DNA of 64,000 nucleotides from Fennellomyces sp. T-0311. Its lineage: Eukaryota; Mucoromycota; Mucoromycetes; Mucorales; Lichtheimiaceae. Positions within the stretch are counted from its first letter, which is position 1; the number at the start of each line of letters is the position of its first letter. Shown in pieces: positions 24,737-37,314 of the stretch. The translations under genes and the position numbers were made by a program. Below the pieces are notes generated by a model. It was not told where the DNA came from. It ran no database searches and saw only the letters and a list, made by a program, of their open reading frames with translations. The DNA lies in assembly GCA_025266875.1 (NCBI GenBank), contig JALLLT010000023.1, positions 496,001 through 560,000 on the forward strand, given 5' to 3'.

Positions 24737-27700
24737 ATGGACGATACCTGGAATCGAAACGAATTCAAAGACGAACTTGAAGCGCTCTTGAATATACAAC
24801 TGCCAATATCTCAGTCAAAAATCCAGTCGCTTCGAAATCTAGCCATTAAACATCCCAAGGTTGGTTTTTTTCTTGACAGGTAAATCACATTTGGACATTT
24901 AACCCGGGGTTCTTTAGCATCAAAACTACCTCGTTCAATGCGTTTGCAAATTTATCGAAACAGCTCCACCTGATTATCGACTGCCTGGACTGTATCTTAT
25001 TGATGCTATTGTGAGACGCTGCAAAGAGGACAAAGACGAGGAGCGTGTTGCGAGTGAATATCGAAAACGATTCTCCGTCATCCTCAAGGACGGTGCTCTT
25101 ACGGGCCTCTTCCATCCTTGCCTCGAAAAGGATAAGGTAATGATATTTCACAACTCGAGTTTCTAAAAAGGTCGGTTAGAGTCCCTCCCCCTCGCTTATC
25201 CTTTACACACATGTTAGACCAGAGTCGACAAAGTGCTGAGCTTTTGGAGTGAACATGTCTATCCAAAGCAATTTGTCGATCAGCTCAAAATAAATGTTAT
25301 TCAGGATATCGAACGGCGTCGGCAACCCGTTGTGATTCCTACTAACTATGCGACAGATATCGCGTTGCAACAGCAAGGATGGCAACCGGGTATTTACATC
25401 CTTCCTACCTATTCCATTTTAATAAACTTCTGTGCACTTAGGCAATACACCGCCGCCACCAACGACCGAACTGACCGCAGATTCAGCATCACCACCAGTG
25501 GATAACAGAAGTACGACGTCCGACAGTGTTACCCCGCGATTATCGCAACCTCAGTTACCGGTTAATACTACATTGGACTTTTCCAGTGCAGTGATGCATT
25601 TCCTTTCTGCACTTAATTATGGCGGATCGTTTCCGTTGCCACCCCCCAGTGGTCCTCCCATGTACGGGCTTCCTCCCGTGCAGCCAAACTATCCTTACTT
25701 GTCACATACAATGCCTGCTGAAACAACACAACCCCCTACTGAAGAAGTTGATATCAAAACTGAAGATGTTCCCACATGTGCCGAACGACCCACTTGTTCA
25801 TCCACCGTTGTCAAGGAGGAGGCGATGGATACGCCTTTTGATCGTCCTCCTACCAAGAATGTACCCGTTGAATCACCAACGCCATCTCTACCGCCTCCAC
25901 GTACACCGCCCCTACCACCAGCACCATTACCGACTCAAGCGTCGCCTAGCACACCATCTTTACCGTATAAACCTTTACCTGCCCAAGCAAATTCACCCAA
26001 ATCTACTACTGTGCCGGTGCAACCACCAAAGACACCTCCACTACCCCCTGCTATGCTGCAAAACTCCATCAGATCTGTTCCAGAACAAGTCAAGTGTGAT
26101 CCGGAGCATACGGAGGTCAAAATTGCTTCTCAGGAAGAAAAGGCGGCCCAGGCTGCTCCCCAGATGCCCGTCCCTCCACCAAAGACGCCCCCATTGCAAT
26201 CCATTCCTCCACCAAGAACGCCACCACTCCCTCCTCAAGTACCGCAAAAGCGTCTTCGTGAAGCATCGCCCGTATCACTGCCAAAGAAAGCGGCAACTGT
26301 TTCATCAAGTCAGCCTATGGATATTGATATCACGAGCAAGGAACCAAAACGGGATGAAAAGACAGTAGTGAAGAAGGAGCCGAATGCGGACAAAGGAACA
26401 GATATGACCAGTGCCACATCCGAAAGCTTTAACCTAAATGCACACAAGGGCAAAAGCAAGAGTAATGAAAAGGCAACGGGTACGGGCAAGGTTCAGATGT
26501 CCGCAACTATTCAAGAGAAAATGCCATCAGTAAATGTAGCAGCTATCTCTCAAGCTGCTCCATTGACAAAGCCATCATTGGACGCCACAACAGTTACATC
26601 TCAATCTACACTATTGACGAAATCACCTGTGTATCCAGCGCCACATTCTGATCCACCGGCAAAACCATCAAGATGGGATATCAAGGCCAGGAATATCAAG
26701 CCAAGCGATGATAAACAGGTCGCAAAACCCACAGCCGATAGCAAGACGAGCGGATCAAAGCTAACGACCAATGCAAAACATGGGGTGACCACCCATCGGG
26801 AGGAAAACACCATCAGTAGCTCTGCGACGACATCTGCTGGACCACCTACAAAGCGAGATGAAGGGGATAACCTGACAAAAGTATCTACAGGAGCGACCAC
26901 AAAACAAGACGAAGGAGCTATCAGTAGCTCATCAAAGACTGAAGCGGCTACCAACGGATCAAAGTCAAATATATCCATAGATACTGACAAGAACACAAAG
27001 GAGGGTGTCAAGACCAAGCGCACGACACAAGACAGCAGCACCCGCGAGCCGTCACCGAAACGACCCAAGACAATAACAAATGAACGATCGTCTCGCAGTG
27101 AGCCGGCATCAACATCCAAAAAACTTGATACTCCAACCAAGTCTCTAGTTGAAAAGAGCAGCATCGCACTCAAGGCGGAGAAATCATCCACTGGAAACTC
27201 AAAACCCACATTGTCGTCAAAGACCAGTTCTCAGTCAGCAAAGGAACGCTCTTCACGAAGTACAGGTGATCGACATAAGGACCAAGAAAAGGATGATCGA
27301 CGCAAGCCCAAGGATTACAGTCAAGAGCGGGACGTTCGACACCCATCAAGGGATTACAAGGACGATCGGCATTCGACAAGAGATTACAGAGACGATCGAC
27401 ACTCGACAAGAGATCACAATCGAGAAAAGGATGATCGGCGTCCAAGGGACAGTCGATACTGTTCACCGCAACAAAAACATGATCAACTACCCCGTCATTC
27501 GTCGCCTTATTCGCCTACACAGCCATCGGGTCCATCACTAGATCCAGTCTATTCTTACAGCCGTTTTGCCCGTCCAGGTCCAATATCTGATCCTACACTT
27601 CGATTAGGTTCTATAAGAGGTAATGATTGCGAAAACAATAAAAGAGAACCGCAGTGTATTAAGCTCATGTCTGCAAAAAAAAATATAGTCCTATCACGAA

Positions 27701-28659
27701 CACTCTATGTTGGACCAATGTCTATGATGGTTAAAGAAGATGAAGTTACCGAAGTGTTCTCGCGGTTTGGCGAAGTGATGAGTGTTATTGTAAGTGTACC
27801 CATGCGACCCTTTAAAAAGAACCGGAACACTAATGCAATATTAGTTCTCATATCGACCGGATAACCTAAAGAACGCTTTTGTCAAATTCATCAATCGAGA
27901 ATCGCTGCAAGCGGCCAAAGATGGATCTGATGGCATTACTTTCAGGTCAAGACCGGTTAAGGTTAGCGTCTTTTTTTGTAATCAGGTGTAGGACCAGTCA
28001 ACTAAGCGTATATACAGGTCAATTGGGCACATGGATTCGGACCCAAGCAATGCTTCAATTACGACAAAGGCGAATCGATCTTATTACTAAATCGACTTTC
28101 AGACGAGGACTGTGCTTCACTCAAGGCAGCACCCGTGGGTGGATTTCAAGGATCCAGATTACGTGATCAGGTCACTGTTGAGGAGCCCGGGCCTCTTCAA
28201 CAGTCCACACATCGCGACGAAGGCCGGCACTCCCCTCAGCAGTATTACGAAGTCCGGAAGTTTGAGGAAACAGAGCGTATGCCTCAGTCCGAGTATCAGC
28301 AACAGTATTATGGTAACGAGTATTCCTCATATCCACAGCAGACCCCTGTTGAGGCGCCCAATGGATTTTATGATCAGCAAGGCAACTATGTGTATTTCAT
28401 TCCAGATCAGCAGCCTGCTTATTACGGGCCGTCATTATACCCAAGCACTGGTGCTGCAGACCAGCCTCAGTATTACCACCAAGCCGTAACGTACCAACAG
28501 CCCATCACCCCACCCACGTCGCAACAGTTTGCGCAACCTCAGTACCCTCAATACACTTATAATAGCCCTAATTACGTTCCCACAAGCCAAGCATACTACT
28601 TTCCGCAGCAATACCAGCATCCTCACGCAAAGTACCAGCCTGATTACCGTCGACAATAG
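24737..28659 (+). CDS. CID-RRM RNA-binding factor, Nrd1/Seb1/SCAF8-like
   Basis: Six exons (24737-24859, 24918-25136, 25218-25389, 25442-27789, 27845-27961, 28018-28659) give 1206 residues. Residues 1-138 are a CID (CTD-interacting domain: EFKDELEALLNIQLPISQSK, YLVQCVCKFIETAPPDYRLP, GLYLIDAIVRRC). Next comes a long Pro-rich (PPPRTPPLPP), then Lys/Ser/Thr-rich disordered region with RD-type repeats. An RRM follows at about 907-1010 (RTLYVGPMSMMVKEDEV, VFSRFGEVMSVI, NAFVKFINRESLQAAKDG), then the Nrd1-type segment VNWAHGFGPKQCFNYDKGES. The tail is rich in Tyr, Gln and Pro. Proteins of this plan bind Ser-phosphorylated Pol II CTD and nascent RNA to direct termination or 3'-end choice. The GFGP..CFNY segment after the RRM favours the Nrd1/Seb1 side. 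Confidence 0.87.
27352..27411 (+). repeat. 30-bp tandem repeat inside the CID-RRM gene
   Basis: Two near-identical 30-bp units (27352-27381, 27382-27411) with decayed units before (27312) and after (27412). They encode RDYKDDRHST-like repeats of alternating charge, as in SR/RD proteins. Confidence 0.7.
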
Positions 28660-28992
28660 ATTAATTGGGGAAAAAATTAAAGAAATAAAAGGAAGGAGAG
28701 AAGGAGGTGTGTGTGTATGTGTGTTAGGCGATGAAATTTTCCCGAGAGTGCATGCATCATGTGAATTCTTGCAGCGAGGTAGACAAGTTGCACAAGCTGA
28801 TGACCCTGCCACAGCTTACGTGAGCTATTTTCTCTCTTACCAAAAAACCGAAATGTGTATTTGGAAAAAGTGGAGTTTTGGGTGTGTGTGTGCGTGACTT
28901 TTAGCCTCCCGCCGGGTGTGTCGCGCGTGAAGGATTCATCGTTCTTACACATACATATTCTTTCTCAGTGCAAAAGGGAAAACATATCGGCT
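28660..28992. other. Intergenic gap with (GT)n runs
   Basis: 333 bp between the CID-RRM stop and the MED13 start. GT-rich runs near 28706-28725 and 28880-28893. No gene is seen; the downstream part is the MED13 promoter. Confidence 0.5.
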
Positions 28993-31900
28993 ATGGTGAC
29001 GGAGACAAGCTTAACCAATATCCTGGTTGTGGTAAGTGCTTCTTGTTGCTCCAAACCTGCCAGCCACCCACTTTTTGGCGTCGATCGCAGAATGATGCAT
29101 TGATTGATCTATTTTGTAGAATGGTGTGTCTCAGATCCGATACCGAGCATACTCTGACACATGTGAACGATCCACACTCCTTGATTCTCTGAAGCGCCAT
29201 ACTTTGTCCAACCCACTGATCCAGGCATTCCATGAACTATGCGATCTCAATATCCCTTGCACCTGGCGCGCGCCACGGAGCAATAACCATGACAGCACTG
29301 TGAAACTCGAATTATGGGTGTTTTGGTTCGATGAAAGGCACACAGGACGAATCGATGCCAATGTCTTATTGAATGAACTCGAAGGTTGGCTATCCTGCTT
29401 GAATTTATGCAAAAACCAACTAAAGCAACCGTAGAGTTCAACGTCGGCTCGTTCACCTGGGAAAAAGTTACCAACGGACTCACCACCGCCAAATCATCAG
29501 CCGCACCTGGCAACAAACGACCCCGAAGCTTGGTTGCCATGTCGGAAGAGTACAAGCTATTCATACGTTCGGTACGAAATTTGTTGCATCGGGCGTTCTT
29601 GTCGAACGGCTCCATTCCCGTGGGCGACTTTTACATCATGTCGGAATTCAGTTCATCTTCGCAGTATGACTTGTTGACCAATGAAAACTACAGCGCGTCT
29701 ACCATTCCAGCATTCGCGTACAATGCGTATATTAGCGGCACAGATCTCGTATTTCGACCTTATACCCGTCAATTGCGACTGCGGCGACTTCTAAGCACCG
29801 ATGAACCGGGCACGAAGGGTATATACTCGCTTCTTTTTTTTAATCATGAGAAAAAGACGAATTGACTTTTTTATTAGTCATCCTTGGTCCTTCCGGCGAA
29901 CATGCCTACATTACTCCACTTTCCATCCAGATATCCGAGCATGCTCGAGAAAAGGTGTTTTCCGAATGGTCGGCATTATTCAATATGCCCTTGTCAGGCA
30001 GCATCGTTGCCATTCGCAACAAGGCCAACGCAACTGTATTATATCCAGCCATGCTCGTGTTTGTACCAACATCCATACGCGAATCACCCGCGACCCTCGC
30101 TGGCATGAACGGGATATTGGGTCAGAACCGCGGGCTAACCCAAGATGTTGGGAAAAAATGGAGTCAGTGGGCATGGAGCGATCAGTTTAACCGCAAAGAC
30201 GATTGTCGCGTCAATTATTGGAATTACAACAAGAAACTGTACGACAATATATTCGACGCATTGGCAGCAACATCAGCTCTGCATGAGCAAGTAGTATTGC
30301 AACGCATGATCGAACAACCTGTCAATCCAAGTCCAGTCATGGCTGCAAAAAGCGTGAGAACACCATCACTGAGTCCATTCACACCACCAACCACCAACGA
30401 TGTCCATGACAACAAGGATGTTGCGGCCATTACGCATGTGGACTCGTTGCATGATTTTATTACTCGTACTTTTGGCATCACGGTTGAAGAAGCACCGACA
30501 ATAGAAGAACCGGAATTGGAACAGATTCAACTGTCGCATGAAAACGAAAACAGCAATGATAACACCGATGAAGGACAAAAAGAGACCGAGGCCGCGCAAC
30601 CAGAAAATATGGTCGATTTTGGCCTGTCTTATGGCGCAGATGAATATCATGGTTGGGACGGCGGTGGACTCGATAACGATTTGGAGGATTTTGACTTTGA
30701 TGTTACCGAAGCTGATTTCGATTTTTTCGCTTCATCGGTACCAGATTCCAGTAAAAAAGCTATTCCAACTTCTTCATCGTTGATGCAAATGACTGAATCA
30801 TCGATGTTATCAATGGATATTGCGACAACGACCGACAATGCACTTGGTATCACTGAATCTATCACTGATCAACCTCTCAAGACGGAAGATCTACTCGGCG
30901 ATGAGATAATGACGACAGCACCCATGCCAGGTATCGCCATGGTTACCGGGCCCTTGGAAACCGATGATACGAAAATGCCAGGCTTCAACGTGAGTCCGAT
31001 TGCAAGTGAAGTTACAGCCGTAGCATCAAGCGATGCCGGTGCATCAACAACAGTGCCTGCAACATTTGATACATCAATCTATACAATGACACCCGAAAGT
31101 CGATCGCCCACGCTGGTATTAACGAAATCCGGATACACCAGTGAACATCAGCATTTGGTACCGCGCGACTTTGCACCGGTCAGCTTTGTAGCAGGTGTCA
31201 ATGACTCAAAATATCTCGATGGCGGCAAATTCACCTATGACGATACCAATGACGATAAACCAAAACAACGAATGTATCGACCGGATTACATTCCTCGCAA
31301 GTTGATGAAGTCGAGACGAAAAGCAGCTCGACTTTTAAAAAATCAAACGGCACCCATCGAGGTTCTGAGTTCCTCAGAATCGGAATCGACGACATCATCA
31401 TCGGATGAAAGCGATGATGAATCAACATCATCAAGTATCAGTTTGAGTAGTCAGGAAGAAGAAGACGTTGATCCGGTGGATCGGCTTGAAAGTGCTCAAA
31501 TGATCTTTGTTCGACGACTATTGGGTGATATCAAGAATAAGCCGAAACGACATCGTATCGCCAATTTGACACTCGATTACGATAGTCCGTTCGGTAGCAT
31601 CACCGTCGATTCGATTCATCCGGAAAAACTTACATCAAGCGATATTGCTTCGCTTGACCAATTGTGTCAACAGACGGTGTGGGGTGGTTATCCATTTGCA
31701 GGCCAGTTGCCGAATAGCATATCGTCTTGCGCAGATGGAACGTATTGCAATGATACGGCAGAAGCTGTGGTTGCTCGACAGACTGAACTAATTCAAAGTA
31801 TTCGAGGAGGTAATGTTTTCCTTTTATCCGTTCTTCTCTTCGATAAATCAGACATTCTGACTATTCACTAGACATTACACATGTGCCTTGTCTCCCCAGC

Positions 31901-34070
31901 ACTACCACACGTGCCATTAGCGACTTTAAAAGTATATTGGAGGAGGTGTTCCATTCAGACAGCGATGGTGATCTTATACCACCGATCGGGTCTGTCACCG
32001 TTAAAGGGCCTCTCAAAGTGCAAGAATTCTATGAGCTGTCAGGTAATGAAAAATCCGGTAAATTTTTTTCTTTACATGGCGATTGACTCGTTATCATAGA
32101 GAACGCTCCTGTGCACTCCAAGTACTACGGGAAGTTCCAAGTCAAGAAACGAAAATCCGCTGAACCGAACCTAAGCCCACTTTCTCCCCCTGAAATCATT
32201 GTTGGACGTCAAGACGATTGGGTCGAAGGATCAACGGCCATGGTTGGGCTTTGGGAAAAGCTCAGACTCGAACCTTACTCGTTCAAGAACAATGTGTTAT
32301 ACTTTGTCGTATATCCCGATAACAGTGACCTTGCCTCACAATTATCGACATTCTTCGCCAATTTGAACAGTGTATACGAAACATGTCAATTGGGTATTCA
32401 TCGTCCCGGTAATACCGAACAGTTCTACCACGGCGCCGTTCCTGTTCCTCTTCCATGTAAGCGTCTCAATTCTGTTTGTGCATATGTTTATTGACAACTG
32501 ACGCAATTGATTTCGTAGCAGGCGATATTTCATGGAAGAAAGGATACATGGCGGCATGCGAAAACTTGGGATTGGCATTGGCAAGAACCGATATCATGGC
32601 TCAAGAACGAGGCATAAGCAATATTGTAATATATCTGATGAATCCATCAAATCAGTTGTCATCCAATCTCGATCTTAGTCGATGCTTCCGTCGACTGCTC
32701 ACCGCTTATACCAGTACAACACGGCATCATCAACCAAGAGAATTCAGCACCAACCGCTTCGTGATGCAAATCGTTCCATTAGATCATGCCCTGCAATTGG
32801 GTAACACATGCACAATGCTCACACTCAAGGATATTGCCTTTTCCATATACAGTCAATGCCGCACCATCAAAAGTCGAGAGGTAAAATCACCCTTGTTCTT
32901 TTATATATAGCAATTATGCTAAACTATACATTTAGGGCCATGTTGATCATGTCCGTTCCATATCAAGCTTTTATACCCCACCGTGGATCATTGCACAACC
33001 ACCACCTGAATCTATCAAACTGTCCATCAAAAAGCCATTGATCTCGTTCCCAACCGTCATTCTTGATCCCAGCGCAACAATCCATATGGCTTACAGCTTC
33101 AGTCTGGACCGTCGGTGGATGGTATTGGTATGGTCGGATCATCGGGGAGAACTTTTAGAGTTTGCTGTTCTTGAAATTCAAACGACTAGCAGCAAAGCAC
33201 CCGGATCCCCACTTGTCAAAGTATTCACGGAAGCGTGGACTCGAACGCGCAATATTGCACGACGCACCGGGACTTCTTGGAACTATGCGCTTGCCAAGAT
33301 TGGATTGATTTTTGAGAGTGAACTCCAAGGTAATATACGGATCAAGAATCTTGGTCTATGTCTTATTAAATCAATGAATGTATAGCTTGGTTTGATGTAT
33401 TCAACGCTGCTGGCGATTCCGATGAAAAAGTAGCCATAGTCAGCATTGATTTGGAATCTCCGTTTCACTTTGATGAAGAATACCCCCAAGAAGAAGATGC
33501 ACCAGTATCCGATGCTACTTACACGTACGCATCGTACTCAACTCCTCTCAATTCGACAACGACAACGATACAGCCATCCACTACCACCGCGACAGCATCA
33601 ACAAAGCAAGTACTGGACGATGGCACATGCATGATCATGTTGAATCATCGAGTGGCATATTCGAGACAACGTGTCAACATTTACCAGGGGGACCTAGCAA
33701 TGGAGCCCATGAATGAACTGGATAGCTGGATACTATCTTTATCTACCGGATATCTGGTTTTATCAAGGAACCCAGCTCTGGAGCAAGGGCTTCCACGGAG
33801 TCAACCACTGACAATTGAACTCCATCTTGTATACAATAATCTATTACGTACCCCCTATACCGCATTGCATGATATTATCAAGCAATACCATGCATTATCA
33901 TACGTCAATTACCCTCCATCCTACGCCAGCAACGCTGACACGACATTACTGCCAACGCATATTGCTCTTGTCGAGCGATTGTGCCGGATTCTTCTTGTTG
34001 TTGGCTCGTAATTTCCAGTTTATATATCTCATTTGTATATAGCTTTTACAACATGCTCTTCCCTCTTTAG
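28993..34070 (+). CDS. MED13: Mediator complex subunit 13 (CDK8 kinase module)
   Basis: Ten exons (28993-29031, 29120-29384, 29435-29818, 29878-31809, 31872-32042, 32100-32456, 32519-32880, 32936-33329, 33386-33980, 34043-34070) give 1508 residues. The N-terminal MED13 domain (LTNILVVNGVSQIRYRAYSD, KLELWVFWF, YKLFIRSVRNLLHRAF, VILGPSGEHAYITPLS) precedes a long disordered acidic middle. The C-terminal PIWI-like region is clear (LYFVVYPDNSDLASQLSTFF, YETCQLGIHRPGN, RRWMVLVWSDHRGELLEFAV, QYHALSYVNYPP). MED13 ties the Cdk8/CycC/Med12 module to core Mediator and represses activated transcription. The last intron (33981-34042) is inferred because it restores the family's C-terminal length; unspliced, the frame stops at 34011. 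The intron at 29385-29434 has a weak GTTGGC donor but is required by frame. The acceptor near 32519 is a NAGNAG. Confidence 0.92.
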
Positions 34071-37000
34071 CGATTTTATACTTCTGTGCGTAATTTGTTT
34101 TTTAGCTTTTTTTTTCATGCACTCCATCACGGTTATTTTCTTTCTACATATGATGCCATTGCCGATTGCAAATACCAACTAATCACTTATACATAAAAGT
34201 AAATAGTTATAGAAGGAAATGGTGATGTGTCCTTATCGAATTTTATTCTTAACGGACTTGAAATTTGTCACGTCGATCGTAAACTTTCGAACATCGATGC
34301 ATTATACATATAGATTACTTTTCCTTTTCCATATTAATGTGTTTTATCGTTTGTTAACAAACCACTGTTGTCAAAAGTGTTATTGATAGGCGTTTTTCAG
34401 TGTACGTATTTAACTGGATACCACACTTCATGTATCCAAAACATTTGCTGTGATATCAATGTCCGTTCGACGATTGTTCAGCTAATGATACGACTTTTTG
34501 TATCCTACGTATCTATAATGTTATGTCAGCAATGGGCCGTGCTACACAGCATATCATCATAGCGTTTACTATATTTCAGGCAACACGGATAACAGCTTAC
34601 AAAGCATAATCTATATTGAGTGTCCACAAACCAGGGAGCACCCTATCTTTTTAGCACTTTTATCCTCGAACAAGTTCCAGGGCAACAGTTACGGAGATCG
34701 ATAAACTCAAGGCATGTATATCATAGAATCTCAATACCAATGTGATCTTCCGTCCTTCCACCTTATCTTATTCCTGGCATACACCGTCATCCATGGTTAC
34801 ATGGTTTTAGCGAATCTCGCTTTTTTTTCCTCTGAGAGAAGCAAGTGTAACTGGAATTTGTCAATCATGTTCTGTGAAAAAAGACTAACGCGCCGATACA
34901 TATACGTATGCACTTCCATGAGTGCGTACATGTAGTTTTGGACGCTGTGTACGAGCTATATAGCATATGAACCAGTTTACATCACCATAAGGTGGCTATT
35001 AGTTCACTCACTTTTATGCGCACAATTCTTAAGCTCACGTAGGGAATGTGTGTTCAATTGTCCATTTTCTAGGTGCAATATTTTTTGTGTGCTCGACTGG
35101 TTGTCACGGTGATAGATTATATAGATACAGTGAGAGGTGTCAGTTACCTACACAATTTATGGTCTACCTATAGCGTAGATGTTGCCATAGAAGTAAGTTT
35201 AAATGTAATCCTATTCTAAAGCAGCTCCATTATACAATATTCTTAATTGGGATGCCCGTTTTCTCGCACGGCTTATTCCTGAAACGTAACTGTATTTTTG
35301 CTGACTTCCGTTCTTTGTTTGTTTTACTATTCGTATCACCTGCCTCTCCCTTTGCATATTCCTTTGTCACTTATATTTCTGCTTTCCTCGTTTTATGTTT
35401 TCTTCGCCTCTTCTACTTTCGTTTTGTTTTTACGTACTGCTCGTTGCGCGCGTACTTATTGGTATATTCCGTTCATTTACCTTTTTTCAACCATATCGAA
35501 CATAACTAACTTTGTTCGCACTTGAATGGATTAGCTTTATTACTTGATTTCCCAGCTTTTCTCTCTTTGAGACCTTTTATCTTAACCGCCATCTTCATTG
35601 TATTTGGTTAGTATTTTTACTTTCGCTATGTAACCCATAAATACTCATATTGTCCGCTAGGCCGTTTCTTTTGGGAATAAACACAAGTTACGTTACATTC
35701 CATACAACATTAACCGATGTCTAGTACTAATCTAAACTCCAATTTTCAATATGTAATACATATCCAGTTCTCATTCGTCAAGTACATCGTTATTATAGAC
35801 TGATACATCTTGCAGCGTGCTTGAGTTGACAGCACATATTTTGATGACGGAGGAATAGAATTTACATATATAAAGTCTTGGGATGATCCGCCATTACTAT
35901 GTGTCCGTGAAAATATTGGAATAGAAACAAAAAAAAAGCGACGATAAAACTACAACTGAGGATATCCAAATGTCTTCCCCCTTCTTTTTTTACCTTCCAG
36001 TAGATCTGATTCTTTTATTTCATACATTGCAGATGAGATTGCGTTGTGATGACAGTGTTGGATAGCTTAGTATTGTGTTAAGTAATACCATCTATCAGTT
36101 TTAGCCTTAAGATAGGAATATATAAAAGTTAATCTTCGTATACATCTCGTATAAAATAAGTGGTAAATATCATCGACATATATAAGCAGGACTTCCAGTT
36201 AAATAGCTGAACGTAAACAAGGCTAAAATTCACTTGCCCACTCAGCAGAAATGATACTGAATCATCTTCATGGATGAGGCTCGATCAGCGGACACAATTC
36301 GCTGGTGAGAAAACCATAGGGAGTTGAAAATACCATATAAAAAAAAGCATCTGGAATCATTAACACGCATTTCAACAGAGAAATTCTATAGTAAATAGTT
36401 TACTACCTAGTAGTTGTGGTAACTAATGTGTTTGTTACGTATTACCATAGCATAAATTATGTACATCGTAGGAGGCTATGATTGATAGGTTAGGCGTGGA
36501 CTCTCGTATAATTATACACGTGGATATGTGGGTAACATACATCTATTCATTATACACATGATAGCCGTTATTCTTTGAAGTGTACCTGCATACGAGCGCA
36601 AAGTTATAATGAGGTGCATAAAGTCTTCTTTGTTTGCTGCATACGGATCAGATCACGTGAAATTCTTTTCCTTTTTTTTTGTTGACAGAAATCGAAAGTG
36701 TACCTCACTTATGTAGGTTCTGGGGTAAATCTAACATCCTTCTATTTTCGTCATGTTTCTTTTGTATGCGTAAGCTGATGTAGAATTCTCTGTGCTTCTA
36801 ATATTCGACCCTCGGGATTCTTACGCACGAGGAGTCGCCTCCAGGCTTTTCCATACCTTTTGATTCGGGCGAAAGTGAGGAGAGATTTCTGGCTGGTGAT
36901 GTGGCACAGTGACGCCAAATATGTTTTATTTTCTGTGTAGATAGAACCATTCAATGCTATGTTTTCAAAAGACAAGTTTCTGTTGTGCTGTGGTGCGTGT

Positions 37001-37314
37001 TAGACGCATTTAGCTAACGAGAAAGTACTTTTGCATGAGTATTGAATATTGCTATGGCAAAATATAAAGCACTGTTGTGTTATTCGTCAAAGAATAATGG
37101 TTCTTTTCTTGCCATTGTTCCAGAGAGTACTTGGATAGACATAACGCATTACCGGACTCGCAGGTTTGCCAGCAAGGAAGTCGGAGTTTTTTCTAGGTTA
37201 AAGTGAGCCGAGGCCACCTCCTTTGCTGGTAGTCCTGGTTTTCCGCGTAACTTTTTTGCTCTGAAGAGAGTGTTTGTGTTGTCTGTTACCCTCCACAATA
37301 ACTGGTCAGCTGTC
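34071..37314. other. Large AT-rich gap between MED13 and MED25
   Basis: About 3.2 kb without a supported gene on either strand, though the flanks are densely coding. Open stretches (for example 35252-35509 plus, 36751-36975 minus) are low-complexity or domain-free. The last few hundred bases are the MED25 promoter. Confidence 0.5.

Noticed and set aside
26601..27209. 202-codon minus-strand frame inside the CID-RRM gene
   Set aside because: Antisense to the low-complexity Lys/Ser/Thr-rich part of a well supported gene.
35252..35525. Hydrophobic open frames in the MED13-MED25 gap
   Set aside because: They come from pyrimidine-rich DNA, which always encodes Leu/Phe/Ser-rich peptides; frames overlap and no gene signals are present.
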